Part shown: positions 1 through 6,398 of the stretch, in pieces
How positions within the stretch are numbered: position 1 is the first letter of the stretch
How the letters are laid out: every line of letters starts with the position of its first letter
NCBI GenBank assembly: GCA_003555185.1
Contig: PWFZ01000148.1
Location: forward strand, 1 to 7,548
Origin: Balneolaceae bacterium
Lineage (GTDB): Bacteria; Bacteroidota; Rhodothermia; Balneolales; Balneolaceae
DNA length: 7,548 nt
Direction: 5' to 3'
Made by a program: the position numbers and the translations under genes
Notes under the pieces: model-generated
What the model was told of the DNA's origin: nothing
The model's database searches: none
The model's input: only the letters and a program-made list of their open reading frames with translations

Positions 1-1
1 A

Positions 2-265
2 TCGAATTTGGAAGGGCATACGCTGGATGTGAGCCATGAGGGAAATGGCGCCGTAAAGAAAACGGCGGATAAAAAAGAGGCCGCAAAACGGACCGTAAAG
101 CAGGTGGAGAGTCAGGATAGCCTGCCACAAATGACACTTTTCGGGTCACAAATAGATCCCAATATTGAAACCCTTCTCAACAAACTGGACGCCAGCGACC
201 CCGAACGAATGACCCCAATAGAGGCGCTGTTGCTGCTTAGTGAACTGAAGAGGCTGGGGAAATAG
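2..265 (+). CDS. mutS: DNA mismatch repair protein MutS, C-terminal end (5' truncated by window)
   Basis: The last 87 residues of MutS, the protein that recognises mispairs and small loops and recruits MutL. The frame is open from base 2 and stops with TAG at 263-265. The visible part is a basic, low-complexity linker, then QMTLF (bases 128-142), which matches the beta-clamp-binding motif found near the MutS C-terminus, then a short helical tail with PERMTPIEALLLLSELKRLG. This tail is the typical last helix pair of bacterial MutS. The mismatch-binding, core, clamp and ATPase domains lie upstream of the window. A degenerate second copy of the last 40 or so codons occurs at about 934-1056. Identity is by recognition of the tail and the clamp motif. 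Confidence 0.88.
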   Translation, partial: SNLEGHTLDVSHEGNGAVKKTADKKEAAKRTVKQVESQDSLPQMTLFGSQIDPNIETLLNKLDASDPERMTPIEALLLLSELKRLGK

Positions 266-290
266 GTGTTTGTCTTGTGGGTTGTCAAGT

Positions 291-308
291 AGTTGATTAT
301 TATCAACT
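291..308 (+). terminator. Small hairpin downstream of mutS, possible weak terminator
   Basis: Perfect 7-bp inverted repeat AGTTGAT (291-297) and ATCAACT (302-308) with a TATT loop, 25 bases after the mutS stop. The bases after it are T- and A-rich but not a clean U-tract, so termination would be weak. It could equally be an operator or a chance palindrome. Confidence 0.25.
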
Positions 309-401
309 TATAGATTTATTTGTAATATTAGTGTTGCTTCTCCCTCTTTTCTAATAGATTGTGAAAAACTATTTAAAGAGATCTAAATAAAACTACGAGT
401 C

Positions 402-923
402 ATGAAAAAGATTACACTCCTTTCCTTTTTTCTTCTGTTAATTTCCGGATTGTCCGGCGTTTACTCTCAATCCACCCAAGGCGACTTTAATATAGGGGCG
501 GGGTTCGGATATGGATTTGATATTGAAGAACCTTCTCTTGGACTGAATACAAATTATGCCGTGGCGGATAATTTCAGGGTAGCGGGAGATTTTATCTACT
601 ATTTTATTAGTGACTTCAGGTTCAATGAGGATGTGATTGAAACCAATGCCTTTGAGTTAAATTTTAATTTGCAGTATTCATTTCTGAACATGGAAAATTT
701 TAATATATATGCTCTTACAGGACTCAATTACGTGCGTATTAGTATGAGCTCATCCATAAGCCAAAATAGTTTTTCCGCTACAGAAGCCGGTATTAATCTC
801 GGATCCGGACTAGAACTAAATATATCACCCACTATTAAGCTATTTAGTGAAGGTAAGTATGCCTTTGGGGATGCCTCCCAATTTGTGCTAAATGGCGGGT
901 TAAGATTTAGAATTAATCGTTGA
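402..923 (+). CDS. Small outer-membrane beta-barrel protein
   Basis: A 173-residue exported protein. Residues 1-22 form a signal peptide (Met-Lys-Lys, hydrophobic core, cleavage expected before Gln23 at YS|Q). The mature part alternates hydrophobic and polar residues in about eight short segments with Gly/Asn turns (for example FNIGAGFGYGF and the final NGGLRFRIN), as in OmpX/OmpW-like 8-stranded barrels of the outer-membrane beta-barrel superfamily. No periplasmic OmpA domain follows. ATG at 402 is chosen because the signal peptide starts there; there is no clear Shine-Dalgarno. The gene stands alone, with 136 bp of AT-rich DNA before it and a decayed mutS 3' end just after it, so it probably arrived as an insertion or duplication. 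The ligand and exact role cannot be read from the sequence. Confidence 0.8.
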   Translation: MKKITLLSFFLLLISGLSGVYSQSTQGDFNIGAGFGYGFDIEEPSLGLNTNYAVADNFRVAGDFIYYFISDFRFNEDVIETNAFELNFNLQYSFLNMENFNIYALTGLNYVRISMSSSISQNSFSATEAGINLGSGLELNISPTIKLFSEGKYAFGDASQFVLNGGLRFRINR

Positions 924-933
924 TTCTTATCAC

Positions 934-1056
934 TGACAAGATAATCCCAAACTTGAAAAGTTCTACTCAATAAACTGGACGCCAGTGAATCCGAACGAAT
1001 GGTCCCGATTGAGGAGGCTGTTTCTGCTGAGTGAGCTGAAGAGATTGGGGAAGTAA
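934..1056 (+). pseudogene. Frameshifted duplicate of the mutS 3' end
   Basis: This stretch aligns with about bases 143-265 of the window (mutS tail). A shared 15-base block (AAACTGGACGCCAGY) is followed by CCGAACGAATG, then GAG, then the terminal SELKRLGK codons and a stop (TAA at 1054-1056). There is a 2-base length difference near 955-970 and a 1-base insertion near 1012-1014, so no single frame covers it. One frame gives KLDASESERMVPIEEA and the next gives LFLLSELKRLGK. Most differences in the aligned codons are synonymous (AGC/AGT, GAA/GAG, AGG/AGA, CTG/TTG, AAA/AAG, TAG/TAA). This suggests it diverged while still a working mutS and was broken later. The 5' edge is fuzzy and the clamp motif is not recognisable in it. 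Confidence 0.85.
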
Positions 1057-1122
1057 TATTCAAGGGTAATGTACTCTCAGCTTATATAGAAATAAGTACA
1101 TACCTGTAAATTATTAGAATTA

Positions 1123-1154
1123 TTGAGTTCGTTTTTGATAGCTAGATAAGTTTC
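1123..1154 (+). promoter_or_regulatory. Candidate Bacteroidota-type promoter for the barrel operon
   Basis: A TTG (1123-1125) lies 21 bases before TAAGTTTC (1147-1154), which is 7 of 8 to the Bacteroidota -7 consensus TAnnTTTG. It sits about 80 bases before the start at 1234 in AT-rich DNA. The match is weak and could be chance. A separated inverted repeat TGTACT (1070-1075) / AGTACA (1095-1100) lies just upstream and might bind a regulator. Confidence 0.25.
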
Positions 1155-1233
1155 AGTAAAATCTCGCAGTAAAAATTGTATTCATTAAAAGAGAAGTAAA
1201 TCGCTTCGTTGAATCATCAAAGAGAAGGTGAAA

Positions 1234-1824
1234 ATGAGATTACTGCTACTAGTCATTTTATTATGCTTGTTTGCATACACTCCGGCTGATATTCATGCAC
1301 AAACCAAAAATGAAATATCTTTTCATTCCAACCTTGTAAGAGGTGGATTTGAACCATATAAATTTTTTGACGGTACAGCCATCGGATTTACATATAACCG
1401 AGAGATTCACCCATATATAATGGTTCACACAAATCTTGTTGCAGTTCAAATGTTTGATGGAGATGAATTATGGATAGATCATAATCATAATAATGGATTA
1501 ATTAACTCAGATATAGGTGTTGAGATCGCTCCATTTGAGTTTAAAAAATTTCAAGTCCGCTTCGGTTTTGCGGGTAGCGTACAAGTCCGTAATTCAGTAG
1601 AATCGATGGATCCGGAAACATTATCAGGTCGGGGGTCTTCTGAATTTTCGACTATTTATAGTTTTCGGTCTTATCATCTTGGCTATAAATTTGAACTGAA
1701 ATTTCCTGTTCAACTATTTGAGCGCTTTTTTGTAGCGCCAATTTCCACCATTCGGTCCTATCCAAGAGGGAATTACATCCCGAACTCTCTCGAAGTAGGA
1801 ATACAAGGTGGAATTAAATTTTAA
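1234..1824 (+). CDS. Secreted beta-barrel-like protein (operon gene 1)
   Basis: A 196-residue exported protein of unrecognised family. Start: a GTG at 1228 is in frame, but ATG at 1234 is preferred because GAGAAGG (1222-1228) lies 5 bases before it, an ideal Shine-Dalgarno position that would overlap the GTG. Residues 1-22 (MRLLLLVILL...IHA) are a signal peptide with cleavage before Gln23. The mature chain is rich in amphipathic beta segments (IGFTYNREIHPYIMV, FKKFQVRFGFAGSVQVR, YHLGYKFELKFPVQL) and ends GIQGGIKF. The final Phe matches the C-terminal signal read by BamA. It is gene 1 of a three-gene run, with 6 bp to the next gene. An outer-membrane barrel is inferred; the substrate is unknown. 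Confidence 0.72.
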   Translation: MRLLLLVILLCLFAYTPADIHAQTKNEISFHSNLVRGGFEPYKFFDGTAIGFTYNREIHPYIMVHTNLVAVQMFDGDELWIDHNHNNGLINSDIGVEIAPFEFKKFQVRFGFAGSVQVRNSVESMDPETLSGRGSSEFSTIYSFRSYHLGYKFELKFPVQLFERFFVAPISTIRSYPRGNYIPNSLEVGIQGGIKF

Positions 1825-1830
1825 ATATAC

Positions 1831-2496
1831 ATGATGGTTAAAGGAATAATTTTTGTTGCAGTTATTATTTCGTCTGTACTATTTACTAATAGCTCTTTTG
1901 CCCAGGAAAACTCACTACCAAATTGGCACACAAAGGTGGGGGTAGGGTCGTATAGCGTGAACTCAAACTCAGATTTTGAAAGTGGGTTTGAATTTTCCAG
2001 TGAAATCGGGTATCGAATGCATACAGGGTTTGATGTCGGTATTGGATATTCAATAGCATTGGTACGAACACGATTTAACAGTGACACACCTTTTGAAGAG
2101 GATATGCCAACTGATTTTTTTAGCGGTCTGGATGGCCAGGAAACTCATCATGCATTACGAATGCTGATTTCCTATCACATTCCTTTAAATTCAAAGACGT
2201 CGCATGTTTTAGCTTTGGGTACCGGATTGATGGTCACCGGTGAACAGAAAGTCCAATATGATATCAATCCAACAGCAGTAGCTTTTGCATCTGATGGGGA
2301 GCTTTTCTATCAGTTTGAAGTAAATCAATTCAGGGAGAGTAGCCTTTTCAATGATGTCGGATTTCCGTTCAATGCAGAGTATATATTCCGATTTACTGAA
2401 AACCTTGCGGTTGGCTTACGAGCAGAAGGGCGTTTTTTATTTAATTCAGGATTTGACAGACACACTTTTGCCCCTAAAATCGTCACTTTTTTCTAA
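1831..2496 (+). CDS. Secreted beta-barrel-like protein (operon gene 2)
   Basis: A 221-residue exported protein. Two adjacent ATGs (1831 and 1834) can both start it; 1831 gives a signal peptide of 24 residues ending SSFA|Q. The mature part has recurring beta-strand patterns typical of small outer-membrane barrels: TKVGVGSYSVN, GFEFSSEIGYRMHTGFDVGIGYS, HALRMLISYHIPL, and FRFTENLAVGLRAEGRFLF. It ends in Phe-Phe. It begins 6 bp after the previous stop and ends 9 bp before the next start, so the three genes are probably cotranscribed. No enzyme motif is visible. The family resembles the broad outer-membrane beta-barrel superfamily (PF13505-like), but a specific assignment is not possible by eye. 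Confidence 0.75.
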   Translation: MMVKGIIFVAVIISSVLFTNSSFAQENSLPNWHTKVGVGSYSVNSNSDFESGFEFSSEIGYRMHTGFDVGIGYSIALVRTRFNSDTPFEEDMPTDFFSGLDGQETHHALRMLISYHIPLNSKTSHVLALGTGLMVTGEQKVQYDINPTAVAFASDGELFYQFEVNQFRESSLFNDVGFPFNAEYIFRFTENLAVGLRAEGRFLFNSGFDRHTFAPKIVTFF

Positions 2497-2505
2497 AGCC
2501 CTGCT

Positions 2506-3114
2506 ATGAAGACTTTACTAACACTATTCTCCTTTACATTAATATTAAGCTTCAACTCTGTTGTAGAAGCGCAGCATAAATATTCTATACATTCAGAAAT
2601 ATCCATTTCATCTATGCAGAATAACAAGCTTTCTGATGGTGGGGGCGTACTTTTTAATCTTCGAAAATCTATAACAGAAAGATGGGGGGCTGATGTTGGG
2701 TTTTCTTTCAACCAAAGCTTAAACAAAGTCCGCTCTGACGATCCTTCTGTTATTCGAAATCCTGATAGAATAAAAGAAGGGTATTTACATACTAGTTTAG
2801 ATGTTTTTGCAGGAGCTGTATTTCATGATACAAGTGATGGACAGCTTACTTTTCCAGTTGGGGCTGGTTTACTGATGAGAAGTAGATCAGAAACATTTCA
2901 TGATTCGGATTCGGAAGCCTTTTTAGTGCAGAGCAGGCTAGTGGTTTCTAATCCTAATTACGAACAATCTATTGATTATGGCCTTTATTTATTGATTTCA
3001 GCCCAATATACGCAAAGTGAAAAATGGAGCTTTGGCATTCAGAGCCGTCATCAATTTTACACAAGGGGCTTTTCAATGTTTAAACTAGGTTTATCTGCGA
3101 GGCATCATTTTTAA
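2506..3114 (+). CDS. Secreted beta-barrel-like protein (operon gene 3)
   Basis: A 202-residue exported protein with a signal peptide of 22 residues (MKTLLTLFSF...VVEA|Q). Amphipathic strands follow (YSIHSEISISSM, RWGADVGFSFNQSL, GYLHTSLDVFAGAVF, DYGLYLLISAQYTQ, WSFGIQSRHQFY), and the chain ends KLGLSARHHF with the terminal Phe of barrel proteins. The overall pattern (strand, turn with Asp/Ser/Gly, long loops) resembles gene 2, though I see no high identity between them. It is the last gene of the run: its TAA (3112-3114) is 3 bp from the stop codon of the convergent glycosyltransferase. No hairpin terminator fits in that gap, so read-through antisense into the next gene is possible. Confidence 0.73.
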   Translation: MKTLLTLFSFTLILSFNSVVEAQHKYSIHSEISISSMQNNKLSDGGGVLFNLRKSITERWGADVGFSFNQSLNKVRSDDPSVIRNPDRIKEGYLHTSLDVFAGAVFHDTSDGQLTFPVGAGLLMRSRSETFHDSDSEAFLVQSRLVVSNPNYEQSIDYGLYLLISAQYTQSEKWSFGIQSRHQFYTRGFSMFKLGLSARHHF

Positions 3115-3117
3115 GAG

Positions 3118-4193
3118 TTAGCCTTCCAAGTCCCCAATCATCCTTTCAACCCGTTCATCAAGCTTCGAAAAGGATTCCATGTAGAGCTGCAGGGCGTTCT
3201 CAGTCAGTGATTTTTGCAGGGATTCATCTCTCAAAACGGCCTCTGACTGATCGATTAAATCCTCTCCCTCCCAATCAACCGGCATGTAGGTTTGGTTTTT
3301 TGATAGAGATCCGGCCAGGTAATCAGGTGGTCCATATCCGGCTTGATTAAAACAGCCCGGTTCTTGATGGCTTCAAAATCCCGGAAACAGATTTCCCCCC
3401 ATCCAAACGGGCTCAGGACTCCGGTAATTTGTGTCAGCTCCCGATTGTAAGTTTTTACCGAAACGCTACCTGTAGAGAAAACAGACGGTAGGCCTCTTGC
3501 TTTTCTTAAAAAAAGCCGGCGTTGATAAGAGATGCTTTGTTGAAATTTACCACCTTCAAACCGGGCCTGAATTTTGCTGATTTTCGGCTTATCTACCAAC
3601 TGTTTGGCTTGAGGCTTTTTATAGATATACCGTAAAATACCGAGATTCGATAGGTTGATCAGAGCCTTTCGGGCAAGTCTTTCGCTCCATAATAAACTGT
3701 CATATGAGCCCACCCCAAGGTTCCAGGCCAGCTTAAGCTTTTTGAGGTGGGTTTCATTTTCTAACGGCTGCCTGATGGTCTCCTTGTTATCCGTTACCCC
3801 GTACCTCCGGTGATAATAATCCGAAAAAACCTGTTTGCCATATAGCTCTCTGAAATAGTTTTTTTGATCTCTCAGCAGTTGTTTTTTGTAGTAGTAATCG
3901 ATGTGGGGCATATAGTGGAAATGAGTACTGCCCGCGCCGTCGCTATCATCAAAAAAGATAATTTTGTCATATTTCTGCCGAAGCTTTTTTAGTAGTTCAA
4001 CACTGGATCCTGAATAATTATCACCCTTGAGAAACCTGACAATAATCAGCTTTTTATTCGTATCCCGGTTCAGGCAAAACTCATGGTCTTGTGTAAATAG
4101 AAACCTCTTTCTATATGCACCCGATATAAGCGGGTATAAGCTAAAAAGCAGCGTAATTCTCGCCGGTTGATACAATACGGTAATGTCTCTCAT
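3118..4193 (-). CDS. Glycosyltransferase-like protein (CgeB/GT-B type), frame broken near its 3' end
   Basis: As read, the frame from ATG (4193) runs 312 codons and stops at 3255-3257, but its last 12 or so residues are not protein-like. Adding one A to the 6-A run (minus strand; plus-strand Ts at 3296-3301) joins it to an open frame of 56 more residues (YMPVDWEGEDLIDQSE... to IGDLEG) ending with TAA at 3118-3120. The restored protein is 358 residues. Support for a glycosyltransferase is FFDDSDG (80-86), then HIDYYYKKQLLRD, and the C-terminal LSPFGWGEICFRDFEA (260-275) with IKPDMDHLITWPDLY and the rejoined YMPVDWEGEDL. This is the pattern of the nucleotide-sugar-binding half of CgeB-like GT-B enzymes that build surface glycans. 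It should be cytoplasmic, as no signal peptide or membrane span is evident. The extended end abuts the neighbouring operon with a 3-bp gap, which argues that 3118 is the true end. Acceptor and sugar are unknown. Confidence 0.75.
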
Positions 4194-4343
4194 GATTTAC
4201 ATTATACGAATTGTGGGTGATTAATATCTTCATCAAAAGTTACAGGAAATGGTTGATTCTCGAAATCTCAGACCGTTTAACAAAATGTTTTTATGTCATA
4301 AAGTACTATTAAAATTAGATTTACAAACCTTTTCAAAGTAACA

Positions 4344-4372
4344 TTGTAGGAGTAGGTCAACTTCAGTATAAT
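4344..4372 (+). promoter_or_regulatory. Candidate promoter for the sugar isomerase lipoprotein gene
   Basis: TTGTAG (4344-4349) and a perfect TATAAT (4367-4372) are separated by 17 bases, giving a leader of about 40 bases before ATG 4421. The 227-bp gap (4194-4420) lies between divergent genes and is AT-rich, so promoters for both genes should be here. For the minus gene, a TATAAT (4201-4206, minus strand) lies only 7 bases from its ATG without a good -35. Confidence 0.4.
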
Positions 4373-4420
4373 ATTTAAGTCAAATGTTTCATTAACATCT
4401 AATTTATAAAAACTAAAGTC

Positions 4421-5281
4421 ATGAGCTATACTCGTAAATCTTTCCTGAAAACATCCGGCGCACTCGCCGCAGGACTCGCCATCGGAACTGTTCCCTTTTT
4501 AAAAGCTTGTGGACCGGTCCGCAGTGAACTGGATTTTGGAGTTCAGCTCTACACATTGAGAGATGTAATTCCGAATGATCCTGAAGGTACACTCCGTCAG
4601 CTATCAGAGTTTGGTTACAAGCAAATTGAGAGTTACGAAGGGCCCATGGGTATCTACTGGGGAATGGGGAATACCGGATTTAAGCAGTACATGGATGATT
4701 TGGGAATGACTATGGTTTCTAGTCATGCGAATGTATTTGAGGATTTTGAACGCAAAGCTGACGAAGCCGCAGAGATTGGGCTGGATTATCTGATCTGTCC
4801 GTGGATTGGCCCGCAGGATACGCTGGATGATTATCGGGCGATGGCGGATCAGTTCAACGAAATCGGCGAAGTGGCAAATAATGCGGGGATTCGCTTTGCC
4901 TATCACAATCACGCCTACACCTTCGAAGAGCTTGAAGGGGAGATGCCTCAGGATGTGTTGATGGAGCGAACAGAAAACGATCTTGTGGACTATCAGCTGG
5001 ATATTTACTGGGTAGTTGCTGCGGGTGAAGATCCCGTTGCATGGTTTGAAAAATATCCCGGACGATTCACCTCTTGTCATGTGAAAGATTTGACCAACGG
5101 AGACGAACCGGAATCCACCATTCTGGGAACGGGCGTGATCGACTATCCTGAAGTCCTTTCTGTAGCCAAAGAAAATGGAATGGAGTATTTCATTGTAGAG
5201 CAAGAAGCATACACCGGAACCACCCCAATGGATGCCGTCCGAGAAAATGCTGAATATATGAGAAATTTGAATCTTAGGTAG
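4421..5281 (+). CDS. Exported sugar phosphate isomerase/epimerase-like lipoprotein (xylose isomerase-like TIM barrel)
   Basis: A 286-residue protein. The N-terminus TRKSFLK (4-10), followed by a hydrophobic Ala/Gly-rich stretch, resembles a Tat signal with Arg-Lys in place of Arg-Arg. FLKAC (26-30) looks like a lipobox, so Cys30 may be lipidated. The rest is an AP-endonuclease-2/xylose-isomerase-type TIM barrel (PF01261 family): LDFGVQLYTLRD begins it, then GYKQIES, SHAN (His102), GIRFAYHNHAYTFEE (160-170, His162 and His164), QLDIYWVVAAGEDPVAWFEKYPGR (Asp194), SCHVKDL (His220) and FIVEQEAY (Glu260). His, Asp and Glu in these places are the usual divalent-metal ligands. The family includes sugar isomerases and epimerases, and exported members are common in Bacteroidota. 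Substrate is unknown. It is monocistronic: divergent promoter region upstream, strong terminator at 5330-5370. Confidence 0.87.
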   Translation: MSYTRKSFLKTSGALAAGLAIGTVPFLKACGPVRSELDFGVQLYTLRDVIPNDPEGTLRQLSEFGYKQIESYEGPMGIYWGMGNTGFKQYMDDLGMTMVSSHANVFEDFERKADEAAEIGLDYLICPWIGPQDTLDDYRAMADQFNEIGEVANNAGIRFAYHNHAYTFEELEGEMPQDVLMERTENDLVDYQLDIYWVVAAGEDPVAWFEKYPGRFTSCHVKDLTNGDEPESTILGTGVIDYPEVLSVAKENGMEYFIVEQEAYTGTTPMDAVRENAEYMRNLNLR

Positions 5282-5329
5282 CCTCCTTCAGGCGTCCGCA
5301 GGTCCTTGAAGCGTGGCGGGTTTAAGGGC
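5280..5329 (+). repeat. Interspersed repeat module M1, copy 1
   Basis: AGCCTCCTTCRGGC-type module. Bases 5280-5308 match 6334-6362 at 28 of 29 positions. The following GCGTGGCGGGTTTAAGGGC (5311-5329) recurs at 6723-6741. The module starts at the last two bases of the stop codon of the gene ending at 5281, so the repeat has reached right up to the coding region. Confidence 0.75.
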
Positions 5330-5370
5330 AGACCCGTGAGGTTTTTTAAAACCTCACGGGTCTTTTTTTT
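5330..5370 (+). terminator. Intrinsic terminator / palindromic repeat T, copy 1
   Basis: Arms AGACCCGTGAGGTTTT (5330-5345) and AAAACCTCACGGGTCT (5348-5363) are perfectly complementary, and T8 follows (5363-5370). It lies 48 bases after the stop at 5281 and should end that transcript. The same hairpin recurs at 5676, 6805 and 7206, so it is also a repeat family. Confidence 0.85.
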
Positions 5371-5395
5371 GAATCACGCAAAGTTCACACAAAAT

Positions 5396-5418
5396 AGCGC
5401 AAGGGTCCCCCTTGTGCT
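5396..5418 (+). repeat. Hairpin repeat P, copy 1
   Basis: Arms AGCGCAAGGG (5396-5405) and CCCTTGTGCT (5409-5418), loop TCC. It is fully paired except for one G-T wobble at the fourth position. Member of a seven-copy family in this window. Confidence 0.8.
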
Positions 5419-5492
5419 GGTGTTTTTCCAGTCCCGAATCCGTTTCGGGGCTCCTATTGAAGCTGTCCAACTGGTTTATCCCCCTCCAACCC

Positions 5493-5583
5493 AGCTTAAA
5501 TAATTCAGGTTTTTTGTCCCGACTCACGCTATGTCCCTCTCTATCGATATAGAGAGGGATTTAACGTCTGAATTATTTAAGCT
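5493..5583 (+). repeat. 91-nt compound palindrome, copy A
   Basis: Outer arms AGCTTAAATAATTCAG (5493-5508) and CTGAATTATTTAAGCT (5568-5583) are a perfect 16-bp inverted repeat. Inside is a second perfect 11-bp hairpin, TCCCTCTCTAT (5534-5544) / ATAGAGAGGGA (5549-5559), with a CGAT loop. The structure fits a MITE-like element or a folded RNA; which one cannot be told here. Confidence 0.85.
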
Positions 5584-5628
5584 TTTTAGGTATTGCGTGG
5601 CGGGTTGGATCCGATCTCCGTACAAAAT

Positions 5629-5650
5629 AGCGCAAGTATTCACTTGTGCT
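5629..5650 (+). repeat. Hairpin repeat P, copy 2
   Basis: Arms AGCGCAAGT (5629-5637) and ACTTGTGCT (5642-5650), loop ATTC, with the same single G-T wobble as copy 1. Confidence 0.8.
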
Positions 5651-5675
5651 CCTGTTTAAAAGAAGAAACTACACC

Positions 5676-5715
5676 AGACCCGTGAGGTTTTTTAAAACCT
5701 CACGGGTCTTTTTTT
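5676..5715 (+). terminator. Terminator-like palindrome T, copy 2
   Basis: Same 16-bp arms as copy 1 (5676-5691 and 5694-5709) followed by T7 (5709-5715). No plus-strand gene ends before it, and the minus-strand gene that ends at 5719 would meet it without a U-tract, so it looks like a repeat copy rather than a dedicated terminator. Confidence 0.7.
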
Positions 5716-5718
5716 GTG

Positions 5719-6054
5719 CTAATCAATTTCTAAAAAATTTCCGGGCGTATGAGCTTTAATTGCCGGGGTTAACTTTTGAACTAAAGGAAGCAAATCTTGG
5801 TAGATATTTGTTTTGGCCTTCAGAAGTACAACCTGAATAGAAGAAGATGGGATAGATTGCTGAAAGCTCAGGTTTTTATCACTTGTAATGAAGACATCAA
5901 ATTCTTTTTCAGCAGCTGAAAGTAAATCTCCATTTGTAAAGCTTGCCCAACCCATATCAGGTGTGGTCTTGACAACGAAATCGGAATCTAACTCTTCAAT
6001 CCGATACATCAACTTTTTTGGAAGGCACTCATCCAGTAAGATTTTAATGATCAT
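5719..6054 (-). CDS. DUF5615 family PIN-like protein (VapC-like toxin candidate)
   Basis: A 111-residue protein with the features of the DUF5615 PIN-like family. KILLDECLP (residues 4-12, Asp8 and Glu9) is the first acidic cluster. FTNGDLLSAA (39-48, Asp43) and FDVFITSDKNL (52-62, Asp53 and Asp59) hold the others, the usual metal-binding acids of a PIN-type nuclease fold. Its length is normal for the family. It overlaps the upstream DUF433 gene by 4 bases (ATGA at 6051-6054 on the minus strand), which implies translational coupling, antitoxin first. In such pairs the PIN-like protein is the presumed RNase toxin. Activity is inferred from family and context and is less well established than for classical VapC. 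The pair lies between long direct repeats. Confidence 0.87.
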   Translation of the reverse strand: MIIKILLDECLPKKLMYRIEELDSDFVVKTTPDMGWASFTNGDLLSAAEKEFDVFITSDKNLSFQQSIPSSSIQVVLLKAKTNIYQDLLPLVQKLTPAIKAHTPGNFLEID

Positions 6055-6266
6055 TGTAGCTGAAGTAGTTGATCTTTAAACCGCTCAAGTACCTGAATTG
6101 CTTGTTGTTTTGTAACAGTTGGAAAATCATCTAGAAACTCAGGGAGAGAATGCCCGGCTTCCAGATATTCAAAAAAGGTACTTATCGGTACACGCGTTCC
6201 TTTAAAAACGGGAGTGCCGCCAAGAATATCTTTTTGTCTTTCTATAAGTGAATTTAAATCAGTCAT
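6051..6266 (-). CDS. DUF433 domain protein (VapB-like antitoxin candidate)
   Basis: A 71-residue protein with the DUF433 signature: ILGGTPVFKGTRVPISTFFE (residues 14-33) followed by YLEAGHSLPEFLDDFPTVT and a helix ending at Gln71. This family commonly precedes DUF5615 genes and acts as the antitoxin and probable DNA-binding autorepressor. ATG at 6266 is used because it begins the conserved domain at normal length. Its stop overlaps the start of the toxin gene by 4 bases. The upstream DNA (6267-6332) is AT-rich. On the minus strand TATATTTA (6290-6297) resembles the Bacteroidota -7 element, but no clear -33 element is seen. Confidence 0.87.
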   Translation of the reverse strand: MTDLNSLIERQKDILGGTPVFKGTRVPISTFFEYLEAGHSLPEFLDDFPTVTKQQAIQVLERFKDQLLQLQ

Positions 6267-6333
6267 TATATAAGTTTTATGTACAGTATTAAATATAGCT
6301 AACGAAGAGGCGATTTGGAAATTTCATGAACCA

Positions 6334-6378
6334 AGCCTCCTTCAAGCGTCCGCAGGTCCTTGCCTTGATGCGTGGCGG
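6334..6378 (+). repeat. Interspersed repeat module M1, copy 2
   Basis: Matches 5280-5308 at 28 of 29 bases, then a 7-base difference, then GCGTGGCGG shared with 5311-5319, 5595-5603 and 6723-6731. It lies upstream of the toxin-antitoxin promoter region and carries no ORF. Confidence 0.7.
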
Positions 6379-6398
6379 TTTCCTTGGCTTTGATAGGG

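Larger units (their letters stand above)
5388..5715 (+). repeat. Long direct repeat, copy A (flanks the toxin-antitoxin pair)
   Basis: About 328 bp that recur at 6552-6845 in the same orientation. Both copies contain, in order, hairpin family P, a GAAGCTGTCC / CCTCCAACCC stretch, the 91-nt compound palindrome, GGTATTGCGTGGCGGG, a second P hairpin, GAAGAAACTACA and terminator palindrome T. Scattered substitutions separate them. Copy A has 34 extra bases (5419-5452) carrying a small CCCGAA/TTCGGG hairpin. No protein-coding gene is supported within it. Confidence 0.85.

Noticed and set aside
266..401. Promoter for the barrel gene at 402
   Set aside because: TAGATTTA (311-318) and TAATAG (352-357) were considered, but neither has an upstream element at acceptable spacing.
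728..1063. Open frame of 111 codons on the minus strand
   Set aside because: Antisense to the barrel gene and the mutS fragment. Its resemblance to a frame antisense to the real mutS tail (112-306) only reflects the duplication.
1228..1230. GTG as the start of the first operon gene
   Set aside because: The ATG six bases later has a well-placed GAGAAGG, which the GTG would overlap.
3290..3310. Programmed ribosomal -1 frameshift site in the glycosyltransferase gene
   Set aside because: The codons CAA AAA ACC do not form a full X-XXY-YYZ slippery heptamer and no stimulatory structure was evident. An indel or slippage on the A run is simpler.
4604..5203. Open frame of 199 codons on the minus strand
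   Set aside because: Antisense to the well-supported TIM-barrel gene, and the translation has no domain features.
5306..5503. Open frame of 65 codons on the plus strand
   Set aside because: It runs through terminator T copy 1, P copy 1 and the small inserted hairpin. The composition is that of repeats and there is no start context or domain.
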